Source: Magnetospirillum sp. SS-4
GTDB taxonomy: Bacteria; Pseudomonadota; Alphaproteobacteria; Rhodospirillales; Magnetospirillaceae
Assembly: GCF_902729425.1 (NCBI RefSeq)
Contig: NZ_CACVCH010000092.1
Span: forward strand, 1 to 64,000
DNA length: 64,000 nt
Reading direction: 5' to 3'
The notes under the pieces were generated by a model, which saw only the letters and a list, made by a program, of their open reading frames with translations, ran no database searches and was not told the DNA's origin. The position numbers and the translations under genes were made by a program. This document shows positions 5,692 to 17,063 of this stretch, piece after piece. Positions within the stretch are counted from its first letter, which is position 1; each line of letters begins with the position of its first letter.

Positions 5692-7905
5692 GTGAACAGC
5701 GGGGCAAGACGGATTTCCTTTATCAGGCGCCGAGTGCTGATCGCGCTCGCGGCGCTTGTTCCGTTCGTCATGCTGGAGGTTCATTACGTTTCCATTCTGA
5801 ATGACCGGGTCATGGACACCGCCAATGGTCGTGGGGCGACATTGGCGCGGTCGGTGGCCTTGCAGCATCGCGCCATGATCGAGGCGGCGGGCCTCGCCCT
5901 GGAACAGGTGGCCCTGTCCGATCAGATTCACAGCGGCAGTCCGGACCGATGCGCCGCCTGGATCAGGCGGATTCGGGCGGAGTCCCGGCTGTTCGCCAAT
6001 CTGGCGCGCGGCACGGTGGACGGCGTCGTCGATTGTTCCGGAGTTCCGGGGCAGGCACGCTTCATCGCCGAGGCGATGACGGCGGTCGCCAAGATGGCCG
6101 GGATCGGCCGGACCGCCGTCGGCGTCGCCACCATCAGTCCCAATCACGGCCGCCCCATCCTGCCCATGGCGACGCCGCTGTCCGGGCCGGACAACCGCCG
6201 GGACCGGGTCCTGGTCGCCGGCATCGACCTCCACTGGCTCGACCGGGTGATCGCCGAACTGGCGCTCAATCCCGGCGAGCGGGTCCTGGTCCTGGACGAT
6301 CGCGACACCATCCTGGCCATCTGGCCGTCCACCCCCGGCCTGGTCGGCGCCTCCATCGGCCTGGGGGACGCCTGGGCGGACCTGGAGCGATTCGACCTCA
6401 CCTTGCCGGACGAGATGCCGCGAAGCTTTTCGGCGACTTCGTTCGACGGCGGCATCCGCATCGCGGTCGGCACCGACCAGAGGGCCGCCCTCGCCGAACT
6501 GGACCGGGCGCGAACAACGCATCTGATCGGTTTTGGCGCCACGGCGGCGGGATCGGTGCTGCTGCTGGTGCTGATCGACTATTTCGGCCTTGGCCGCCGG
6601 ACCAAGCGTTTCGCCAAGGTGGCGGCCAGTCTGGCTGCCGGGGATTCCTCGGCCCGCCTGCGCGTCGACGGCCGCGACCCCGTCGAATTCGGCCGCATCG
6701 CCGACGCCCTCAACTCCATGGCCGACGCCATCGCCGAGCGGGACAGCCTGATCGAGCATTCGGTGGAGCAGATCCGGATTCTCTCTCGCGCCGTCGAGCA
6801 GAGTCCGCACATGGTGATCATCACCGACATCGACGGGATCATCCGATACGTCAATCCCCGATTCACCGAGATCAGCGGATACCCGCCGGACGAGGCCATC
6901 GGGCGGCCGCCCGGCTTTCTCGGATCGGGCGACACCCCTCCCGAGGTCTATCGCGATCTTTGGGAGACGGTGCTGTGCGGCCGGCAATGGCATGGCGAGA
7001 TCAAGGACCGCCGCAAGGACGGCAGCGTCTTCTGGGCGGCGGTCAGCATCGCGCCGGTGCGGGAACCCGGTGGCGCCCTGACCCATTTCGTCGCCATGCA
7101 CGAGGACATCACCAGGCGCAAGCTGGAGGAGGATGGCGTCAGACTCGCCCGCGAGCAGGCGGAAGTGGCCAGCCGGGCCAAATCGGAACTGCTCGCCAAC
7201 ATGAGTCACGAGCTGCGGACGCCGCTGAACGCCATCATCGGCTTTTCCGAAACCATGCTGATGCAGATGTTCGGTCCGCTGGGGGCGGAAAAATACCAGG
7301 AATACGCCCGCGACATTCATTTTTCCGGCCAGCACCTGCTGGAACTGATCAACGACATCCTGGATGTTTCCGCCATCGAGGCCGGTAAGATGGAACTGCA
7401 CGAGGAGAGCGTCGACATCGGCCGGCTGCTGGAATCCTCGGTCCGGCTGGTGGTGCCGCGGGCCGAGAAAGGGGGGGTGACGGTGCGGTTCCAGGCGCCG
7501 TCCGGACTGGCGCTCCTGTGGGCCGACGCCCGGCGGATGAAGCAGATTCTGCTGAACCTTCTCAGCAACGCCGTCAAGTTCACCCCGGAGGGGGGAACCG
7601 TGACGGTCTCCGCCAGGATGCTGTTCGACGGACGCCTGACGATCCAGGTCAAGGATACCGGCATTGGCATGACCAGGGACGAGGTCGGCAAGGCGGTGAC
7701 CAAGTTCGGCCAGGTGGATTCCAGTCTGGCGCGAAAGCATGACGGCACCGGACTCGGGCTGCCGCTGACCATCGGCCTGGTGGAACTGCACGGCGGAACC
7801 CTGGAGATTTCCAGCGAGAAGGGGGCGGGCACCCTGATCAGCATCATTCTGCCGGCTGGTCGCATGTCGCCGGCCCCGGCCGTTCCCCGGCTGGAGGATG
7901 CCTGA
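5692..7905 (+). CDS. Membrane-bound PAS sensor histidine kinase
   Basis: The start is GTG 5692 with GGAGG upstream; the product has 737 residues. Residues 12–30 are a membrane anchor, 31–280 an extracytoplasmic sensing region (Cache-like, with a CAAW..DC cysteine pair), and 282–302 a second membrane segment. A HAMP-like linker follows to about 355, then a PAS domain with PAC tail at 364–480 and HisKA with the phospho-acceptor H506 in [18 protein letters not shown]. The HATPase domain carries [15 protein letters not shown] and GTGLGLPL. There is no receiver domain. It belongs to the same paralogue group as the kinase at 14556–16967. No partner regulator is adjacent, so it is an orphan kinase and the signal is unknown. 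Confidence 0.92.
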   Translation: MNSGARRISFIRRRVLIALAALVPFVMLEVHYVSILNDRVMDTANGRGATLARSVALQHRAMIEAAGLALEQVALSDQIHSGSPDRCAAWIRRIRAESRLFANLARGTVDGVVDCSGVPGQARFIAEAMTAVAKMAGIGRTAVGVATISPNHGRPILPMATPLSGPDNRRDRVLVAGIDLHWLDRVIAELALNPGERVLVLDDRDTILAIWPSTPGLVGASIGLGDAWADLERFDLTLPDEMPRSFSATSFDGGIRIAVGTDQRAALAELDRARTTHLIGFGATAAGSVLLLVLIDYFGLGRRTKRFAKVAASLAAGDSSARLRVDGRDPVEFGRIADALNSMADAIAERDSLIEHSVEQIRILSRAVEQSPHMVIITDIDGIIRYVNPRFTEISGYPPDEAIGRPPGFLGSGDTPPEVYRDLWETVLCGRQWHGEIKDRRKDGSVFWAAVSIAPVREPGGALTHFVAMHEDITRRKLEEDGVRLAREQAEVASRAKSELLANMSHELRTPLNAIIGFSETMLMQMFGPLGAEKYQEYARDIHFSGQHLLELINDILDVSAIEAGKMELHEESVDIGRLLESSVRLVVPRAEKGGVTVRFQAPSGLALLWADARRMKQILLNLLSNAVKFTPEGGTVTVSARMLFDGRLTIQVKDTGIGMTRDEVGKAVTKFGQVDSSLARKHDGTGLGLPLTIGLVELHGGTLEISSEKGAGTLISIILPAGRMSPAPAVPRLEDA

Positions 7906-7909
7906 CGGA

Positions 7910-8317
7910 TCAGCCCAGGGCGTTGGTGATCAGATACTGGGCGACGTCGGCGGGCTTGACCTTGAGGGCCTTGGGCTCCTGGTTGGTCTCCAGGGCGATG
8001 CGGATGCGCATGGAATTCTCCACCTTCATCAGGTCGACCTTGACCAGCCCGCGCGCGCCCCTGACCTTTGGGTAATAGGTGGGATCGACCAGCTTTTCCT
8101 TGCGGGCGAGGCGGGCGAGGGCGGCATCCTCGTCGACGTCGTCAACGTCCCGGGTCTTGACCACCTCCCAATCGCTCACTCCGGCAAAGCCCGAGGCCAG
8201 CATTTCGGCCGGGTCGCCCTCCTCGACCACTCCGATCTTGTAGAGGTTCTTGCCCAGGCCGACATCGGCCCCCCAGGCTTGCAGGGTCTTGCTCTTGGCG
8301 ACATAGATGACGGGCAT
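7910..8317 (-). CDS. Unrecognised 135-residue protein
   Basis: The start at ATG 8317 has GGAG six bases upstream. The product begins MPVIYVAKSKTLQAWGADVG, continues with NLYKIGVVEEGDPAEML, then an acidic stretch (DVDDVDEDAALARLARKEK) and a C-terminal part with YYPKVRGARGLVKVDLMKVE. The order of an N-terminal VIYVAKS strand and a later YKIGV strand faintly recalls GIY-YIG-like folds. The catalytic arginine and glutamate cannot be assigned, so I do not claim that function. No membrane segment is seen. The gene is divergent from the next kinase gene, and a 15-bp perfect palindrome lies between them. Confidence 0.75.
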   Translation of the reverse strand: MPVIYVAKSKTLQAWGADVGLGKNLYKIGVVEEGDPAEMLASGFAGVSDWEVVKTRDVDDVDEDAALARLARKEKLVDPTYYPKVRGARGLVKVDLMKVENSMRIRIALETNQEPKALKVKPADVAQYLITNALG

Positions 8318-8334
8318 GGTGATCTCCGGATAAA

Positions 8335-8349
8335 ACCAATACTATTGGT
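8335..8349. promoter_or_regulatory. 15-bp perfect dyad between divergent genes
   Basis: ACCAATA-C-TATTGGT is an exact inverted repeat located 18 bases before the start of the minus-strand gene at 8317 and 41 bases before the GTG of the kinase at 8390. An AT-rich, exactly symmetric site in a short divergent promoter region of GC-rich DNA is a likely operator. The protein that binds it is unknown. Confidence 0.5.
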
Positions 8350-8389
8350 CGTATGCTTACTTGCCTGGAATAGGTACGGCTAAGGGCTG

Positions 8390-10777
8390 GTGCGTGGTCT
8401 TGTCGGCGGCAGAGCCCCGGATTATGCTGTCGTGGCGTGGAACAGTCCACGATTCGGAGCGGATTTCTTGACAGGCGAAGCACGGGGACTTTCAGGCAGG
8501 ACGGCCCTGGCCGTGGTTTCCGGTATCCTGGCGGCCGCTCTCGGGCTCGGGGTGATGGTGGGGTGGCACGCGCGGCTGGCGTCGCTGATCCAGGTGCTGC
8601 CGGGCTTGGTGCCGATGCAGTACAACACCGCCCTCGGTTTTCTGCTGGCCGGCGCCGGGCTGGTGGCCCTCGCCACGGGCCGGAACCGCTGGAGTCCGGG
8701 GTTCGGGGCACCGGTGGCTTTGATCGGCGGCCTGACCCTGATCCAGTACCTGCTTGCGCTCGATCTGGGCATCGACGAAATCCTGATGACCCATTACGTC
8801 AGCGTCGACACCTCCCATCGCGGGCGGATGGCGCCCAACACCGCCCTCTGCTTCGTGCTGGTCGGAATGGCGCTGACGGTGGGAGGGGCGGCGCCTCGGG
8901 CAAGGCGTGGCCTCATGGCCGTCGGATGGCTGGGGTCCCTGGCCGCCGGCCTGGGGCTGGTCGCCTTCTCCGGCTATCTGACCGGCCTGCCCACCGCCTA
9001 TGGCTGGGGTCAGCTGACCCGGATGGCGCTGCATACCTCGATAGGCTTTATCACCCTGGGATTCGGCGTGGTCGCGGTCGCGTGGGAACTGGAACTGCGC
9101 CGGTTCGCCGCCCGGCCGGGCTGGCTGCCGATGGTGGCGGGAACCGGCACCGCCGCCGCCGCCATCGCCCTGTGGCAGGCGTTGCTCATGGATCGGGACG
9201 TGGGCGATTTCGCGGCCCACACCGTCCTGGCGTTCGGGCTTGTCATGAGCCTTGCCCTGGTCATCGCGACGGCGGCGGCCCAGAACGCCCGGCGGGCGCT
9301 GGCCGAACGCAGGGACGCCGAGGAGAGGCTGGCGCGGAGCGAACAGCGGTTCCGCGACTATTTCGAGATGGGGCTGGTCGGATTCGCCGAAACCTCGCCG
9401 GGCAAGGGCTGGGTCCGGGTCAACGACCAGCTTTGCCGCATGCTGGGCTATTCCGCCGAGGAACTGAGCAGCAAGACCTGGAGCGAGTTGACCCATCCCG
9501 ACGATCTGGCGGCCGATCAGGCCGAATTCAACCGCCTGCTGGCCGGCGAGATCGACGGCTATTCCCTGGAGAAACGCTTCATCCGCAAGGGCGGCGCGGA
9601 ACTGCACACCATCTTGTCGGTGCGGATTCAGCGCCGGGCGGATGGTTCGCCCGATTACCTGTTCGCCATCTTGCAAGACGTCACCGAGCGCAATCGCGCC
9701 AACCGGGCGCTGCATCGCAGCGAGGCGACATTGCGGGCGGTGATCGACAGCCTGCCCGGCATTTTCTATCTGTTCGACGCTGACGGCCGTTTCCTGATGT
9801 GGAACCGCAACATGGAGGCGGTGTCGGGACGGACGGCGGCGGAGATGGCGGAGCTTCACCCCCTCGACCTGTTCGAGGGCGACGACCGCCGCCTGATCGG
9901 GGAACGGATCGCCAAGGTCTTCGCCGATGGCGCTGCCCAGGCCAGGGCGACCCTGACGGCCACGGACGGGCGGCGCACGCCGTTCCTGTTCTCGGGCCTG
10001 CGTTTCGTCCTGGATGGCCGTCCGTGTCTGGTGGGGGTGGGAATCGACATCACCGCCATCCGCGACGGTGAGGAAAGTCTGGCCCGTTCCAACGCCGAAC
10101 TCCAGCGCTTCGCCTATATCGCCTCGCACGACCTGCAAGAGCCGCTGCGGACCGTCGGCAATTTTGTCCAGTTGCTGGAGCGGCGCTATGCCGACCGGCT
10201 GGACGACACCGCCCGCGAATACATCGATTTCGCCGCCGGCGGCGCCAAGCGCATGGGACAGCTGATCCGTGATCTCCTGGAATATTCCCGGATCGATACC
10301 CAGGGATCGGCGATGGAGCCGGTCGAGACGGGGCCGCTGGTGGCGCGGGTGATCGAATCCCTGTCGGCGGCCATCGCCGACGCCGACGCCGACGTGCGGG
10401 TGGACGGCGACCTACCCGCCGTCGTCGGCGATTCCGCCCAGTTGGAGCGCCTGTTCGGAAACCTGATCGGCAACGCCGTCAAGTACCGCCACCCCGGCCG
10501 CCGGCCGCTGGTCCGCGTCGCGGCGCGGCGAGAGGACGGGACCTGGGTGTTCTCGGTCGCCGACAACGGCATCGGCATCGAGCCGGAATATCACGAGAAG
10601 ATTTTCGTCATCTTCCAGCGCCTGCATGGCCAGGGGGCGTACGAGGGCACCGGCATCGGCCTTGCCGTGTGCAAGCATATCGTCGAGCGCCACGGCGGCC
10701 GCATCTGGCTGGAATCGACGCCCGGCGAGGGAACGACCTTCCTGTTTGCCCTGGGGGTGCTTGACGGGCATCAATGA
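8390..10777 (+). CDS. Polytopic membrane sensor kinase with two PAS domains
   Basis: The 795-residue frame starts at GTG 8390; a TTG at 8468 preceded by GGAG is a possible alternative. Residues 30–300 contain about eight hydrophobic segments, a MASE-like membrane sensor. Two PAS domains follow: one around 318–435 (YFEMGLVGFAETSPGKGWVR, then DYLFAILQDVTERNR) and one around 440–565. HisKA has H580 in ASHDLQEPLRTVGNFVQLLE, the phytochrome/HWE-like variant of the H-box. HATPase motifs are LIGNAVKY, DNGIGI and GTGIGLAVCKH. There is no receiver. The stop overlaps the start assigned to the next gene (ubiT) by four bases, but a functional link to ubiquinone is not obvious. Confidence 0.9.
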   Translation: MRGLVGGRAPDYAVVAWNSPRFGADFLTGEARGLSGRTALAVVSGILAAALGLGVMVGWHARLASLIQVLPGLVPMQYNTALGFLLAGAGLVALATGRNRWSPGFGAPVALIGGLTLIQYLLALDLGIDEILMTHYVSVDTSHRGRMAPNTALCFVLVGMALTVGGAAPRARRGLMAVGWLGSLAAGLGLVAFSGYLTGLPTAYGWGQLTRMALHTSIGFITLGFGVVAVAWELELRRFAARPGWLPMVAGTGTAAAAIALWQALLMDRDVGDFAAHTVLAFGLVMSLALVIATAAAQNARRALAERRDAEERLARSEQRFRDYFEMGLVGFAETSPGKGWVRVNDQLCRMLGYSAEELSSKTWSELTHPDDLAADQAEFNRLLAGEIDGYSLEKRFIRKGGAELHTILSVRIQRRADGSPDYLFAILQDVTERNRANRALHRSEATLRAVIDSLPGIFYLFDADGRFLMWNRNMEAVSGRTAAEMAELHPLDLFEGDDRRLIGERIAKVFADGAAQARATLTATDGRRTPFLFSGLRFVLDGRPCLVGVGIDITAIRDGEESLARSNAELQRFAYIASHDLQEPLRTVGNFVQLLERRYADRLDDTAREYIDFAAGGAKRMGQLIRDLLEYSRIDTQGSAMEPVETGPLVARVIESLSAAIADADADVRVDGDLPAVVGDSAQLERLFGNLIGNAVKYRHPGRRPLVRVAARREDGTWVFSVADNGIGIEPEYHEKIFVIFQRLHGQGAYEGTGIGLAVCKHIVERHGGRIWLESTPGEGTTFLFALGVLDGHQ

Positions 10778-11520
10778 GGGGGGCTATGACCCTTGATATC
10801 GAGACCGAAACCGCGCCGTCATCGAGAGAGGCCCCACCCATGACTCCGGGACACGCCCGCGCCGCCGTCCGGCAGGCACCACCGCCGTTCTCGCCGGTCC
10901 TGCTGCTGGGACTGGCGTTGAAGCCGGTGCGGCCGCAGGTGCTGCAACCCGTCTTCGACGCCATGCTGGGCGTCATCCGCCGCCGCCATCCCGATATCCT
11001 GGATCGCATGGCCGATTACGCCGACAAGCCGGTCTGCATCGATCCGACCGACCTGCCCTTCGTCATCCTGCTCGATCCCAATCCCGAGGCTCCCGCCCTG
11101 ACCGTGCGGCGCGAGATCGATCCCGCCGAGGTGGCGGCCACCATTCACGGCCCGCTGGACATGCTGGTCAGCCTGGCCGAGGGCAAGGTCGACGGCGACG
11201 CCCTGTTCTTTTCGCGCCGGCTGGTGATCGAGGGCGACACCGAGGTGGTGGTGGCCCTGCGCAACGCCATCGACGGCGCCGGCATCGACCTCGTCGAGGA
11301 CATCTCGTTGCAGTTGGGGCCGCTGGGCCGCGTGTTCCGCGGCATGGCCGGCGCCGCCATCGGGCTGGTCGGACGGATGCGCGACGATTTCGAGATGCTG
11401 CGCGCCTCGCTGATCGCGCCTGCCGTCAAGGAGGTGGACGCCCAGGCCGCCCGCATCGACGCCCTGGAAAGCGAGGTCAGGCAATTGCGCAAGGCCGCCC
11501 GTCGGGGAAGCGCGGCATGA
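10774..11520 (+). CDS. ubiT: UbiT, SCP2-domain accessory factor for anaerobic ubiquinone synthesis
   Basis: UbiT binds lipid quinone intermediates for the oxygen-independent hydroxylation steps of ubiquinone synthesis. The SCP2 domain is visible around residues 38–190: LLGLALKPVRPQVLQPVFDA, PLDMLVSLAEGKVDGDALFF and SRRLVIEGDTEVVV. The last block is nearly the same as in E. coli UbiT (YhbT). A C-terminal heptad-like helix extends beyond the usual family length (about 175 residues). The start is uncertain: ATG 10774 overlaps the kinase stop, ATG 10786 follows a G-run, and ATG 10840 has GAGAGG eight bases upstream. Genes ubiU and ubiV follow with ATGA overlaps, the classic ubiTUV unit. Confidence 0.88.
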   Translation: MRGAMTLDIETETAPSSREAPPMTPGHARAAVRQAPPPFSPVLLLGLALKPVRPQVLQPVFDAMLGVIRRRHPDILDRMADYADKPVCIDPTDLPFVILLDPNPEAPALTVRREIDPAEVAATIHGPLDMLVSLAEGKVDGDALFFSRRLVIEGDTEVVVALRNAIDGAGIDLVEDISLQLGPLGRVFRGMAGAAIGLVGRMRDDFEMLRASLIAPAVKEVDAQAARIDALESEVRQLRKAARRGSAA

Positions 11521-12506
11521 TGCGGCCCGAACTGGTGTGTCCGGCCGGCACCCCGGCGGCACTGAAAAGCGCGGTGGATGCCGGGGCCGATTGCGTCTAT
11601 GTGGGGTTCCGCGACGAGACCAACGCCCGCAATTTCCCCGGTCTCAATTTCAGCCGCAAGGAACTGGGCGAGGCCATCGCCTACGCCCATGCCAAGGGCG
11701 CCAAGGTGCTGGTCGCCATCAACACCTTTCCCCGCGCCGGCCAGCCGGAACTGTGGCACCGGGCGGTGGACGACGCCGCCCGGCTGGAGGCCGACGCCGT
11801 CATCCTGGCCGATATCGGTCTGATCGAGTACGCGGCGCGCAGCCATCCCGGCCTGCGTCTGCACCTGTCGGTCCAGGCGGCGGCCTCGAATCCCGACGCC
11901 ATCGCCTTTTACGCCGGGCGTTACGGCGTGAAGCGGGTGGTGCTGCCCCGGGTGCTGACGGTCTCCGAGATCGCCGCCATCAACGCCCGCATCGCCCCGG
12001 TCGAGACCGAGGTGTTCGTGTTCGGCGGCCTGTGCGTCATGGCCGAGGGACGCTGCGCCCTGTCGTCCTACGCCACCGGCCAGTCGCCAAACATGAACGG
12101 CGTGTGCTCGCCGGCGGGCGAGGTGCGCTATACCGAGACCCACGAGGGCGTCACCTCGGAACTGGGGGGCTTCACCATCAACAAGTTCTCCCGCACCGAG
12201 CCGGCCGGCTATCCCACCTTGTGCAAGGGCCGCTTCATCGCCCGCGACAAGGCCAGCTATCTGTTCGAGGAGCCGACCTCGCTGAACACGCTGACGATCC
12301 TGCCCGATCTGATCAAGGCCGGCGTCACCGCCTTCAAGATCGAGGGCCGCCAGCGCGGACGCGCCTATGTCGCCGCCGTGGTGCAGGCGTTCCGCCAGGG
12401 AGTCGACGCGGTGATGGCGGGCCGTCCGTTGCCCGACATCGACCTGGACCGCATCACCGAGGGCGGCAAGCAGACCACCGGCGCCTACGAGAAGGCTTGG
12501 CGATGA
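11517..12506 (+). CDS. ubiU: UbiU, U32-family iron–sulfur hydroxylase subunit
   Basis: UbiU forms a heterodimer with UbiV and hydroxylates ubiquinone precursors without O2, using prephenate as the oxygen donor. The 329-residue product is a peptidase-U32-family protein. It starts ELVCPAGTPAALKSAVDAGA and contains GGLCVMAEGRC, NGVCSPAGEVRY and PTLCKGRF, whose four cysteines match the 4Fe–4S ligands known in UbiU. The start ATG overlaps the ubiT stop (ATGA), and its own stop overlaps the ubiV start. Length agrees with the family (about 330). Confidence 0.95.
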   Translation: MMRPELVCPAGTPAALKSAVDAGADCVYVGFRDETNARNFPGLNFSRKELGEAIAYAHAKGAKVLVAINTFPRAGQPELWHRAVDDAARLEADAVILADIGLIEYAARSHPGLRLHLSVQAAASNPDAIAFYAGRYGVKRVVLPRVLTVSEIAAINARIAPVETEVFVFGGLCVMAEGRCALSSYATGQSPNMNGVCSPAGEVRYTETHEGVTSELGGFTINKFSRTEPAGYPTLCKGRFIARDKASYLFEEPTSLNTLTILPDLIKAGVTAFKIEGRQRGRAYVAAVVQAFRQGVDAVMAGRPLPDIDLDRITEGGKQTTGAYEKAWR

Positions 12507-13405
12507 CCTCCTCCTCGCCGAAGCTGACCCTTGGTCCCGTGCTGTTCAACTGGAAGCCGGAAGCGCTCCGCGACTTCTATTTCCGCATGGCCGACGAGGC
12601 CGATGTGGACACCATCCATGTGGGCGAGGTGGTGTGCTCCAAGCGCACGCCTTTCTTCGACCCCTTCATCCCCGAGGTCGTCGAGCGCGTCGCCGCTTCG
12701 GGCAAGCAGGTGGTGCTGTCGTCGCTGGCCCTGATCATGACCGACCGCGAACTGGCCCAGGCCCGCGACCTGGCCGCCTCGGACATCCTGGTGGAGGCCA
12801 ACGACATCTCGGTGGCGGCGCTGATGGGCGGGCGGCCGTTCGTCGCCGGCCCGCTGCTGAACATCTACAACGAGGGCACCCTGGCCAGCCTGGAGGCCAT
12901 GGGCGCCGCCCGCATCTGCCTGCCGGCGGAATTGTCGGCCGACGCCGTCGCCACCCTGGCGGCCGGCGCCAAGGCCGAGATCGAGGTTCAGGCCTTCGGC
13001 CGGCTGCCTCTGGCCATCTCGGCCCGCTGCTATGCCGCCCGCGCCCGCAACCTGTCCAAGGACGGCTGCCAATATGTCTGCGCCGACGATCCAGACGGCA
13101 TGGACGTGGAGACCCTGGACGAGGTTCCCTTCCTGGCGGTCAACGGCACCCAGACCATGTCCTATCATCACATGGACCTGCTGGGGTCTGTTGCCGGCTT
13201 GGCCGACAGTGGAATCAGCAGGTTCCGCCTGTGGCCCCAGACCTTCGACATGGTGAGGGTGGCGGAACTGTTCCGCGCCGTGCTGGCCGGCCGCATGGCG
13301 GCGGACGAAGCCGAGGCCGCCCTGGTTCCCCTGTGCCCGGGGGCGGAATTCGCCAACGGCTATATCCACGGCAAGGCCGGCCACCTGTTTATCGATACCG
13401 ACTGA
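12503..13405 (+). CDS. ubiV: UbiV, U32-family iron–sulfur hydroxylase subunit
   Basis: UbiV is the partner of UbiU in anaerobic ubiquinone hydroxylation. The 300-residue product starts at ATG 12503 within the ATGA overlap with ubiU. It begins with KLTLGPVLFNWKPEALRDFY and contains GEVVCSKRTPFF and SARCYAARARNLSKDGCQYVC. These give one early and three clustered cysteines, the 4Fe–4S ligand pattern of UbiV. The frame is open long before 12503, but the upstream part is a shadow of ubiU. The trio implies that this organism makes ubiquinone under anoxic conditions. Confidence 0.95.
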   Translation: MTSSSPKLTLGPVLFNWKPEALRDFYFRMADEADVDTIHVGEVVCSKRTPFFDPFIPEVVERVAASGKQVVLSSLALIMTDRELAQARDLAASDILVEANDISVAALMGGRPFVAGPLLNIYNEGTLASLEAMGAARICLPAELSADAVATLAAGAKAEIEVQAFGRLPLAISARCYAARARNLSKDGCQYVCADDPDGMDVETLDEVPFLAVNGTQTMSYHHMDLLGSVAGLADSGISRFRLWPQTFDMVRVAELFRAVLAGRMAADEAEAALVPLCPGAEFANGYIHGKAGHLFIDTD

Positions 13406-13514
13406 TAACCGCACCCCTTGTTCCCGGCGTTGGGGCTGGGCATACTAAGTGGAGTTCCCGATTCGGGGGTGGTGGGCTTGGGGCGCGCCACGCGGGGTTT
13501 GATGGGCGAGCGAT

Positions 13515-14540
13515 ATGGCTGCGGAAGCGGACAACAAAGGAAAAGACAAGGCTGCGCCGGAAGAAATCTCTGGTGAGATCACGTTCGAGCACAAGTTCTT
13601 TTCCTCGTTTGAGGATCTTTACTTCCGGCTGACGGATTCGGGCGAGCCGGTGGCGGTGCTGAAGCTGGCCACCAACGAGGCCGTCCTGGCCATGGAGGGC
13701 ATCAAGCGCGAGTTCATGCTGAAGGAGGACAGCCACGACTTCCGCATGCTCGACAAGGTGGCCGAGGGATTGCAGCACGTCCGCGGCCTGAGACCCGGCG
13801 ACATGCTGCCCAAGGAGGTCACCACCCGCGAGGCGTCGTGGGAGCCGCAGGACCGCCATCGCCGCATCGCCTATCAGCGCCTGACCATGCAGCTGGTCAC
13901 CTGGCTGACCGGCAACGAGCACGTCATCAGCAGCGTCACCGAACTGGCCCAGGTGGCCGAGGACCCCCAGGTCAAGAAGAACGTCCAGCTCGCCTTTTCC
14001 GAGGCCGCCGAGGAACTGGGGCTGGGACGCGACAATCGCGACGAGGTGGTACGCTACATCGAGACCCTGGCCAAGGAACTGGCCTATATCGAGGCGCTGC
14101 GCGACACCTTCGGCGAAGTGCAGAAGATCGATGAGAAGTTGCAGGGGTTGCGGCGCATCTATGGCGCCGACCGCTCGATGATCGAGACCGCCGATCAGGT
14201 CGCCCGCCTGTCGCAGCGGGCCTTGAAGGTGTTGCAGGACTTCTTCGATCAGGTCGACGCCCAGACCGGCGAGATCCTGGCCATGCTGAAGAACATCGAC
14301 AACCAGATCGGCTATATCCGTCAGGTGCGCGACGCCCTTCACTGTCGTCTGCTGCCTTGGGAAGACTTCATCCAGGTATGGAAGACGGTGTTCATCGTGC
14401 GCTCGGACGAGAACACCAACCGCATCCGCGATATCTACCAGTTCCTGGCGCCGCGCTACATGCAGTTCAATGACTGGGTGCTGATGACCAAGCGCGGCGT
14501 CGCCAAGGCCAAGCCGCTGGGCGGCATGATGCGGTGGTGA
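13515..14540 (+). CDS. Unrecognised 341-residue mostly helical protein
   Basis: The start is ATG 13515. The first 22 residues are charged and low-complexity (AAEADNKGKDKAAPEE). The rest is helical, with motifs such as EHKFFSSFEDLYFRLTDSGE, IKREFMLKEDSHDFRMLDKV, a probable coiled coil around residues 190–260 (ETLAKELAYIEALRDTFGEV and QKIDEKLQGLRRIYG), and an aromatic-rich C-terminus (IRDIYQFLAPRYMQFNDWVL). There is no signal peptide, transmembrane segment or known catalytic motif. It stands alone between ubiV and a convergent sensor kinase. I do not recognise the family. The clean codon bias and length argue for a real cytoplasmic protein, perhaps structural or a binding scaffold. Confidence 0.85.
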   Translation: MAAEADNKGKDKAAPEEISGEITFEHKFFSSFEDLYFRLTDSGEPVAVLKLATNEAVLAMEGIKREFMLKEDSHDFRMLDKVAEGLQHVRGLRPGDMLPKEVTTREASWEPQDRHRRIAYQRLTMQLVTWLTGNEHVISSVTELAQVAEDPQVKKNVQLAFSEAAEELGLGRDNRDEVVRYIETLAKELAYIEALRDTFGEVQKIDEKLQGLRRIYGADRSMIETADQVARLSQRALKVLQDFFDQVDAQTGEILAMLKNIDNQIGYIRQVRDALHCRLLPWEDFIQVWKTVFIVRSDENTNRIRDIYQFLAPRYMQFNDWVLMTKRGVAKAKPLGGMMRW

Positions 14541-14555
14541 CGTTCCCTTCCCCGG

Positions 14556-16967
<2,412 letters not shown>

Positions 16968-17063
16968 GACTGCCGGGATTTTCCGCCTGGCGGGGACGCC
17001 GCTCCTGGCTTCCCCGCCTCTCCATTCGGAGACTTTGGCACGAACCGGCCTTATCCTCAATTC

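Noticed and set aside
5626-7791. Long open frame (721 codons) on the minus strand
   Set aside because: It is antisense to a sensor kinase with clear domains; GC-rich codon bias alone keeps this frame open, and its translation is low-complexity (rich in Gly, Gln, Asp, His).
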